NCBI RefSeq assembly: GCF_001439915.1
Contig: NZ_LMBW01000001.1
Location: 545,960 to 609,959, forward strand
Direction of reading: 5' to 3'
Length of the DNA: 64,000 nt
Source of the DNA: Fredinandcohnia humi
GTDB lineage: Bacteria > Bacillota > Bacilli > Bacillales > Bacillaceae_L
Shown here: piece by piece, positions 58,608 through 64,000 of the stretch
Numbering within the stretch: the first letter of the stretch is position 1
How the letters are laid out: the number at the start of each line of letters is the position of its first letter
The notes under the pieces: model-generated
The model's database searches: none
What the model was told of the DNA's origin: nothing
What the model saw: the letters and a program-made list of their open reading frames with translations, nothing else
Translations under genes and position numbers: made by a program

Positions 58608-59849
58608 TCAATCGTTATTTTCATCTTTTGAAGACATAATTTTATGATAGTTTTCCAAACTAAATTCTTTATAGGGCGAGTCAGGCAGATGATCAAATAA
58701 ATCAACTGCTTTTTTTGCTGCAGAAAGAGCGTCTTCGTCCTTGCCAAGTTCAACAAGGCAAAGGGCAATAAAGGTGTCTTTTAAATAAAATTGTGATAAG
58801 TCGAACGGATGCCGGTGATAATCAGGGATCTCAACTTGATTTAAATAATCAATTGCTTCTTTATATCGACCAAGCCCTCGTAATGCCTTTCCTTTTTCTA
58901 GATAAAACCATTCCTTAAATTGTTGTTGATGAAATTCCGGTTTCGTTAAAAACTGATCAACGATTTCAAGGGCTGTACTGTAATCATGCTTTACAGAAGT
59001 AAGGGATTCAATGTAAAAGAGTTGTGACGTAATCTTAGACATTTTATCATCAGAAAACTCAGCATACAGCTTCAACTTATTCAAATAATGTTCATGTAAT
59101 TCCAGGTCATTAGCCATCATCGAATAGGCAGCAGCAAGCCTGTATAAATCATCAATTAAATAAAAGATTTTATTTTTTTGTGAAAACGAAATCGCTTCAT
59201 CCATGACACGCTTCGCCGACTCAATATCACCTACTGCAAAGTATAGGACAGCTTCTTGATAATCAAGGTCTAATCTTGAAACAGGATCGATAAACACATG
59301 TTTTTTCTCAATTACCTTACGTTCGTGGAGGATTGTAGCTAGTGAATCCTCGTATTGATAGTCCATGAAATGAACGAGTCCCCGAAAGACGGCGATACTT
59401 GTCCTTTTGGGCGTGACATTCATTTGGTCGTAAAGTAGGGCAGCCTGTTCAAGTGGTTGTTTCCAATCCCCTTGTTTTTCCCAATAAAGACTATAACCAT
59501 ATAACTCCAGTAATCGTGCAGCCACATAACCTTGTTTTAATTGAAGAACAAACGGTTCAATTAGTGTAATAAGATTTTTATATTTATCAGGATTGTCTTC
59601 TCTATCAATAACATATATTTTTTCCGCTTGATCCAATATATCTTGCAATTCATCAAAATTCACTTCATTTAATAGCTGCGATAACTCAATCTCAAGTCTT
59701 TCCGCGATATAGGTTAAACTCTCCATTGAAGGATTTGCTTTATTATTTTCAATAAGGCTCAGCATGCCTTTTGTCAATTTTGTTCCTGCGAGCTCTTCTA
59801 GGGTTAATTTTTTTTGTTTGCGTAATTTACGAATGCGTTCACCAAGCAT
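58608..59849 (-). CDS. XRE-family HTH regulator with TPR domain
   Basis: 413 residues: an N-terminal Cro/CI-type HTH (about 3-60; GERIRKLRKQKKLTLEELAG, then LSLIENNKANPSMESL) followed by about 350 residues of TPR-like helices (ARLLELYGYSLYWEKQGDW, GKALRGLGRYKEAIDYLN). This layout is that of RRNPP-like, peptide- or ligand-sensing regulators. No small exported peptide gene is visible next to it. It is transcribed divergently from an MFS transporter gene, with two identical palindromes between them, so it probably controls both. Confidence 0.87.
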   Translation of the reverse strand: MLGERIRKLRKQKKLTLEELAGTKLTKGMLSLIENNKANPSMESLTYIAERLEIELSQLLNEVNFDELQDILDQAEKIYVIDREDNPDKYKNLITLIEPFVLQLKQGYVAARLLELYGYSLYWEKQGDWKQPLEQAALLYDQMNVTPKRTSIAVFRGLVHFMDYQYEDSLATILHERKVIEKKHVFIDPVSRLDLDYQEAVLYFAVGDIESAKRVMDEAISFSQKNKIFYLIDDLYRLAAAYSMMANDLELHEHYLNKLKLYAEFSDDKMSKITSQLFYIESLTSVKHDYSTALEIVDQFLTKPEFHQQQFKEWFYLEKGKALRGLGRYKEAIDYLNQVEIPDYHRHPFDLSQFYLKDTFIALCLVELGKDEDALSAAKKAVDLFDHLPDSPYKEFSLENYHKIMSSKDENND

Positions 59850-59882
59850 GGGGAATAGGCACTCTCCTTATTTTTAGTCTTA

Positions 59883-59901
59883 AGTTTAATTATATTAAAC
59901 T
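59883..59901. promoter_or_regulatory. operator palindrome 1 of the XRE/MFS intergenic region
   Basis: AGTTTAATTATATTAAACT: 8-bp arms with a 3-bp centre, 34 bp from the XRE start. Confidence 0.7.
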
Positions 59902-59906
59902 TTTTG

Positions 59907-59935
59907 TTGAAAAGATAGTAAAAGGATGTTATGAT
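59907..59935 (+). promoter_or_regulatory. putative promoter of the MFS gene
   Basis: TTGAAA (59907-59912) and TATGAT (59930-59935) with a 17-bp spacer, flanked by the two palindromes. Confidence 0.5.
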
Positions 59936-59937
59936 TT

Positions 59938-59954
59938 GTTTAATTATATTAAAC
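59938..59954. promoter_or_regulatory. operator palindrome 2 of the XRE/MFS intergenic region
   Basis: GTTTAAT-TAT-ATTAAAC, a second copy of the same palindrome 54 bp from the first (centre to centre), just downstream of the -10 of the MFS gene. Confidence 0.7.
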
Positions 59955-59978
59955 TTTTCCGTTAATGGAGGAATTAAC

Positions 59979-61280
59979 ATGAATGAAGAACAGAAGCTTA
60001 AAAGGGCAACGTATCATTTATTTACATTCACAATCAGTAAAATCATTTCCTCATTTGGTGCACAGGTATACGCATTTGCAATTAGTTTTTATATACTTCA
60101 ATTAACAGGATCTGCAACAAGCTTCGCAACAAATCTAATTTGTAACCTTTTACCAAGAGCACTTGTCGCACCGCTTGCAGGTTATGCGGCAGACAAATTT
60201 TCTCGAAAAAAAATCGTGATAATCTCACAGCTTGTGACAACATTAGCGATTATCGGACTTTTTGTGGTAAGCATAACCTATGGCCTATCACTGATTGCAA
60301 TTTACACGACAACAGTCGTATTATCGATCGCAACTTCATTTACAGGTGTAACCTTTACATCATCGGTTACCGGCTTGGTTGACGAGGATCGAATTCAAAG
60401 AGCGATGTCACTTAATCAAATTTCGATGTCATTTGCAGCAATTGGTAGCCCTGCAGTTGGCGGACTCCTATACGGTACCGTGTCAATGGAAGTATTTTTA
60501 GGAATGTATATCGTAGCTTCTGTGCTTGCTATTATCCTTGAATCAACAATGAACTTCAACCTGTTCTCAAAACGAAAAGCTAAAGAAGATCAGGATCAAC
60601 AAGAAACAATGTGGCAAAGCATGAAAGCAGGTATTACCTATTTAAAAACGAAACAGGTTCTTATGACGATGATTTGGATATCATTAATCATTAACTTCTT
60701 ATTCGGCGCATTCGAGGTTGGTTACTCGTTCATCTTAATTGAAAAATTAAAGTTTGCTTCCCAGCATTTTGGATTTACAGAAGGAGCATTTGCAGTAGGA
60801 ATGCTACTATTTTCAATTTATTTCTCGGTTCGAAAAGAAGTTAAGTATCCATTCCTTGTATCAAAACGTGGAATCCTTGGTTTGGGGGTCATTATGGGGG
60901 CGATGGCAGTACCATTAATGATTTCATGGTCCTATTGGTCAATCTTTGCATACTATTTTGTAGCAATGTTTGCATTCGGTTCCATGATCATTGTTGTCAA
61001 TACACCACTCCAAGTGATGATGCAAAAAATGATTGACGATGACTACAAAGGGCGCGTGTTCTCAATTTTGGAATCAATGGCTGTTGCCTTAATGCCACTT
61101 GGAATGATCATTTTTGGCTATTTGTATGACGTGTTACCAGGTCAATACATCCTCATCACTTCAGCTGTAGTCTTAATTGGAGTCGTATTAGTCCTTGCAA
61201 GACCAAGTGTTGTTCGAAAAGCACATCCAGAATTAAATGAAAAGCAAACTGTCATGGAAAAAGCTAGCAGTGCTATATAA
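59979..61280 (+). CDS. MFS transporter, drug-efflux type
   Basis: A 433-residue membrane protein with about 12 hydrophobic segments and the MFS loop motif GYAADKFSRKKI (near 62-73). It resembles macrolide/multidrug exporters of the MFS_3 (MefA-like) group. The start is the ATG at 59979 after TGGAGG; 16 in-frame codons further upstream run through the operator. Palindrome 2 lies between promoter and start, so it is probably repressed by the divergent XRE-TPR regulator. A terminator follows. Confidence 0.87.
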   Translation: MNEEQKLKRATYHLFTFTISKIISSFGAQVYAFAISFYILQLTGSATSFATNLICNLLPRALVAPLAGYAADKFSRKKIVIISQLVTTLAIIGLFVVSITYGLSLIAIYTTTVVLSIATSFTGVTFTSSVTGLVDEDRIQRAMSLNQISMSFAAIGSPAVGGLLYGTVSMEVFLGMYIVASVLAIILESTMNFNLFSKRKAKEDQDQQETMWQSMKAGITYLKTKQVLMTMIWISLIINFLFGAFEVGYSFILIEKLKFASQHFGFTEGAFAVGMLLFSIYFSVRKEVKYPFLVSKRGILGLGVIMGAMAVPLMISWSYWSIFAYYFVAMFAFGSMIIVVNTPLQVMMQKMIDDDYKGRVFSILESMAVALMPLGMIIFGYLYDVLPGQYILITSAVVLIGVVLVLARPSVVRKAHPELNEKQTVMEKASSAI

Positions 61281-61287
61281 CGGAGTT

Positions 61288-61321
61288 GGGCCTTCTCTGA
61301 ATAGGGGAAGGCTTTTATTAT
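61288..61321 (+). terminator. rho-independent terminator
   Basis: GGCCTTCTC-N6-GGGGAAGGC followed by TTTTATTA after the MFS gene. Confidence 0.75.
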
Positions 61322-61330
61322 GAACATAAT

Positions 61331-61407
61331 ATGACAATGTGTCATTTAGAGTTGACTTATGACACCGTGTCATATAGACTGTAAATAGTGAGGTGACACG
61401 ATGTCAT
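61331..61407 (+). promoter_or_regulatory. triple TetR-type operator region
   Basis: Three copies of a 15-bp palindrome RTGACA-N3-TGTCAT lie at 61331-61345, 61359-61373 and 61393-61407. A TTGACT (61352-61357) / TAGACT (61375-61380) promoter, 17-bp spacer, overlaps the middle copy. The third copy overlaps the ribosome site and start of the 39-residue gene. Confidence 0.75.
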
Positions 61408-61525
61408 GTTAAATGCTGAATCTAAAAATGAACTAAACAAACTGAAACTGCGTGAGCTTGTGAAAAAGCTTCAACAGCTTGGTGTCAAGGCTTCAATCAT
61501 CAAGAAACCAATACCTTTACAATGA
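61406..61525 (+). CDS. small basic peptide heading the alarmone synthetase operon, 39 aa
   Basis: ATG at 61406, about 10 bases after AGGTG. The product MLNAESKNELNKLKLRELVK... is a Lys/Leu-rich amphipathic helix of 39 residues ending in KPIPLQ. Its stop codon overlaps the ribosome site of the alarmone synthetase gene (AATGAGGAG), which suggests translational coupling. It could be a regulatory leader peptide or a partner protein; no family recognised. Confidence 0.55.
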   Translation: MLNAESKNELNKLKLRELVKKLQQLGVKASIIKKPIPLQ

Positions 61526-61534
61526 GGAGACCAA

Positions 61535-62257
61535 ATGATGGCTGTAGGAAATAGAATGGATCAGATAAAAGATATGAAAGTGGAGCTTATACGATTTATG
61601 ATGTCTTATAAGTTTGCGCTTGAAGAAATGATGACAAAAATCAATATTCTAAAGCAGGAGTTTCAATATATACACGATTATAACCCAATTGAACATGTAT
61701 CATCGCGATTAAAGTCTCCGGAAAGTATATTAAATAAAGTGAACCGCAAAGGATATGACTTTTCAATCGGGTCAATCAAAAAAGATATCCGTGATATTGC
61801 TGGGATTCGAATCGTTTGTTCATACATTCCCGATATTTATAAAATCAGTGAAATGTTACAACAACAAAAGGATGTAACGTTAATTGAATGTAAGGATTAT
61901 ATTAAAAATCCAAAGCCAAATGGGTATCAAAGCTTGCATCTGATCGTACAAATCCCAATTTTTATGTCCGACCGTGAGGATCATGTCTTCGTTGAAATTC
62001 AAATTCGAACAATTGCAATGGATTTCTGGGCAAGCTTGGAGCATAAAATTTATTACAAATACAATAAAGAAATCCCTCAACATATGAAGGATGAATTAAA
62101 AGAAGCAGCTGTTACAGCATCACAATTAGATAAAAAAATGGAAAAGCTCCAGAAAGAAATGAACCAACTAAAAGAATCGGCGAAAACGGAAAATTTCAAT
62201 ATAAATGAAGGACAATTCCGTCTTCCAGCCGACTTATTATCGTTTGTCAATCAATAG
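61535..62257 (+). CDS. small alarmone synthetase (RelA/SpoT domain, SasA/YwaC type)
   Basis: A 240-residue stand-alone (p)ppGpp synthetase without hydrolase or regulatory domains. Conserved parts are SRLKSPESILNKVNRKGYDF (near 53-72), IRDIAGIRIVCSY (near 85), IKNPKPNGYQSLHLIV (near 125) and EIQIRTIAMDFWASLEHKIYY (near 155). It transfers pyrophosphate from ATP to GTP or GDP. The sequence is closest to B. subtilis SasA (YwaC). Here the gene lies between a 39-residue ORF and a TetR gene behind three operator copies, so it is probably repressor-controlled. Confidence 0.92.
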   Translation: MMAVGNRMDQIKDMKVELIRFMMSYKFALEEMMTKINILKQEFQYIHDYNPIEHVSSRLKSPESILNKVNRKGYDFSIGSIKKDIRDIAGIRIVCSYIPDIYKISEMLQQQKDVTLIECKDYIKNPKPNGYQSLHLIVQIPIFMSDREDHVFVEIQIRTIAMDFWASLEHKIYYKYNKEIPQHMKDELKEAAVTASQLDKKMEKLQKEMNQLKESAKTENFNINEGQFRLPADLLSFVNQ

Positions 62258-62278
62258 GTAAAAGGGGGTCTAGTGTAA

Positions 62279-62881
62279 ATGCCAAAACTCACATTTTTTA
62301 ATTTGCCTGAGGATAAAAAACAAACATTACTTGAAGCGGCCAAAAAGGAATTTTCCAGTGCCCCTTTATTTGACGCTTCGATTTCAAATATCATCAAATC
62401 CGCTGGCATCTCTCGCGGCAGCTTTTATCAATATTTTGAAGATAAAGAGGATGCCTTTTTCTATTTATTAGGCGAGTTTGCGAAAGAAAAGAAAGCAGCG
62501 TTCCTTTCGATGCTTGAAAAGTATGAGGGTGATTTATTTCGTACTTTTATCGACTTTTTCGAGCTGTTCCTGCATGAAGAGGGAAATTTCACATTTTTTA
62601 AAAATGCATTGCTTAATATGACCCATAAAATTGAACGTACATTTGACAGAATGACGAGTGAACATGAAATCGATGAAAAGTTTAACATGCTTTGTTCACG
62701 GATTAACATAAGCAAAATGAATGTCACTGATGAGGTAGAGCTATTTCATGCTTTACAAATCATTACATCGGTCATGTTGCGGAATTTAATCAATAAATTT
62801 GCCCAAGATTTACCTCCTGACACGGCCATGAAAAACTTTATGATGGAAATGAATTTGTTGAAAAGAGGACTTGTCCGGTAG
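62279..62881 (+). CDS. TetR-family regulator
   Basis: A 200-residue repressor with an N-terminal HTH (about 12-60; FSSAPLFDASISNIIKSAGISRGSFYQYFEDKEDAFFYLL) and a helical ligand domain. AAAGGGGGTC precedes the ATG, 21 bp after the alarmone synthetase gene. The three palindromes in the operon promoter are its likely operators, which would make the operon autoregulated. The ligand is unknown. Confidence 0.88.
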   Translation: MPKLTFFNLPEDKKQTLLEAAKKEFSSAPLFDASISNIIKSAGISRGSFYQYFEDKEDAFFYLLGEFAKEKKAAFLSMLEKYEGDLFRTFIDFFELFLHEEGNFTFFKNALLNMTHKIERTFDRMTSEHEIDEKFNMLCSRINISKMNVTDEVELFHALQIITSVMLRNLINKFAQDLPPDTAMKNFMMEMNLLKRGLVR

Positions 62882-62921
62882 AACACAATTTGTGATCTGC
62901 CGGATATTTTTTTTCGAGCCT
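62873..62921 (+). terminator. rho-independent terminator
   Basis: TCCGGTAGA...CACAA-TTGTG...TCTGCCGGA hairpin with an eight-T tail overlapping the TetR stop. Confidence 0.8.
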
Positions 62922-62953
62922 TTTTTTAACAGGAATGAAGTATAATTGAATCC

Positions 62954-63092
62954 ATTAACTTTATTCAGCCGAAGTTTGCCACTTCTGCTGAATAAAGTTA
63001 AAGCCTCCGGCGGATGCCACAGATTTTCAAAGGAAGTTTTTCGAGCTAACTCGAAAAAATCTGTGCGCAAATACGCCAAGGCGCATTTGATT
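62954..63092. repeat. interspersed repeat, family B, copy 3
   Basis: Starts with TTAACTTTATTCAGC and its complement GCTGAATAAAGTTAA, followed by GCCTCCGGCGGATGCCACAG and GCGCAAATACGCCAAGGCGC. Shorter than copies 1 and 2, it lacks the central GGACGCCACTTCC block. It lies in the leader of the EamA transporter gene. Confidence 0.85.
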
Positions 63093-63121
63093 GGATAAAA
63101 AATCAGAATGGATGAGTGAGT

Positions 63122-64000
63122 GTGAAAAAAACTTATTTATACGGCATTTTATTATTTGTGATGGCTGCCTGGGGGTTAAATATTGTCGCTATAAAAATAT
63201 TGGTTGAAAATTTTCCTCCGTTTACCATTACTGCCCTACGAATTCTGGCTGCTGGCCTCGTGATTTTTGCCTTTTTGTATATGAAGAAAGATCTCCAAAA
63301 AATGAACCTTTATGAGTTCGGCTATGTCGCACTAAGTGCATTAACCGGAATTTTTGCCCACCAGGCATTGCTTTCTATCGGCTTGGTTAACACAAGTGCC
63401 ACAAACGGCGCATCCATTCTAGCCTTAATACCGCTTGTTACCAATATTTTAGCTGTCCTATTCCTTAAAGCTAAAATGACCCTTTTAAAAATAGGCGGTG
63501 TGTTCTTTGGAATAATTGGCATTTACTTTATTTTAGTCCTTGGTGGGGGCTCATATACAGAGCTTTCAGGCGGTGATTTATATGTGTTTTTATCAGTCAT
63601 TGCCCAAGGTCTAAGTTTTATTTTTATCCGAAAAGCCTCCTACACATTGAACCCCAAGACAATCACTGGTTACGCGTTATTAATGGGGGCAGGGTTTATG
63701 GTAGTGTTAAGCTTTGCGATAGAGGGTCAATCCATTCATAAAATGGGGGCTGCTCCATCATATGTGTGGGTGATTTTCATTGCTTCAGCGATTATTTCAA
63801 CTGGAATCGGAAACCTGTGCTATAACTTTGCCATATCGCAGCTCGGAGCAGGTGAAACGGCCATTTTCCTAAACTTAGCACCATTTTTTTCATTAATGGG
63901 ATCGGTGTTGTTTTTAAATGAAGCCTTCAAAATGATTCAGTTAGTTGGTTTTATTTTAATTGTCATTGGTGTTTTATTGGGAACGCAAATTTTTGAACGA
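63122..64000 (+). CDS. EamA-family (DMT) transporter, partial
   Basis: 293 residues from a GTG at 63122 to the window edge without a stop. There are ten hydrophobic segments in two EamA repeats (about 5-135 and 150-290), with the typical LYGILLFVMAAWGLNIVAIK start and GAGETAIFLNLAPFFSLMGS late segment. DMT proteins export amino acids or metabolites. The ribosome site is weak (GGATGAG). The leader contains repeat family B copy 3. Only the last few residues should be missing. Confidence 0.88.
   Translation, partial: MKKTYLYGILLFVMAAWGLNIVAIKILVENFPPFTITALRILAAGLVIFAFLYMKKDLQKMNLYEFGYVALSALTGIFAHQALLSIGLVNTSATNGASILALIPLVTNILAVLFLKAKMTLLKIGGVFFGIIGIYFILVLGGGSYTELSGGDLYVFLSVIAQGLSFIFIRKASYTLNPKTITGYALLMGAGFMVVLSFAIEGQSIHKMGAAPSYVWVIFIASAIISTGIGNLCYNFAISQLGAGETAIFLNLAPFFSLMGSVLFLNEAFKMIQLVGFILIVIGVLLGTQIFER

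Overview
The window is chromosomal DNA from a low-GC, spore-forming Bacillaceae bacterium (Bacillus or Neobacillus-like). The evidence is an alpha/beta-type small acid-soluble spore protein, a GerPA/GerPF-type germination protein, a SleB-like LysM hydrolase, a KinB-like sporulation kinase, a YkpA-type ABC-F protein, strong GGAGG ribosome sites with frequent TTG starts, a THI-box riboswitch and cre-like sites. No phage, plasmid, IS element, tRNA, rRNA or CRISPR array was seen. The first and last genes are cut by the window edges.

Layout. 0-8 kb: a spore-surface-like repeat protein, small proteins, a MarR regulator with an operator, a stand-alone GTP cyclohydrolase II, a LysM hydrolase, a nucleoside hydrolase, an ABC-F ATPase and sporulation/germination small proteins. 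8-14 kb: a G3E GTPase, an M29 aminopeptidase, a YtrA-type GntR/ABC operon with a recognisable operator, and a DUF1648 gene flanked by REP-like palindromes next to cutC. 14-20.5 kb: a two-gene AddAB-like nuclease/helicase module. 20.5-29 kb: epimerase, DUF218 and polysaccharide deacetylase genes, glycolate oxidase glcDF with a CdaR-type regulator, and a tRNA 2-selenouridine synthase.

29-42.6 kb: a full reductive pyrimidine degradation locus. It holds dihydropyrimidine dehydrogenase (preT, preA), dihydropyrimidinase, a uracil-type permease, a PucR regulator, malonate-semialdehyde dehydrogenase, a beta-alanine-type aminotransferase, alanine dehydrogenase and a beta-ureidopropionase-type amidohydrolase. 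Together these would take uracil to acetyl-CoA, with alanine dehydrogenase recycling the alanine made by transamination. cre-like sites precede preT and the dehydrogenase gene. 43-52 kb: Eis-type acetyltransferase plus kynureninase, a UDG-fold-like protein, an oxidoreductase, a DmpA-type peptidase plus gamma-Glu hydrolase pair, and a PadR/HAAS pair. 52.4-55 kb: TPP riboswitch and thiM-thiE-thiD. 55-64 kb: methyltransferase, KinB-like kinase, a divergent XRE-TPR/MFS pair with twin operators, and an operon of a 39-residue peptide, a small alarmone synthetase and a TetR repressor behind three copies of one palindrome, then an EamA transporter.

The least explained feature is a set of intergenic direct-repeat arrays. 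Three arrays (20.5, 48 and 56 kb) have different unit sequences but the same 52-bp period, and two of them carry one hairpin per unit. Two interspersed palindromic repeat families (three copies each) and REP-like palindromes add to this. One copy sits in the glcDF leader and another between the TPP riboswitch terminator and thiM.
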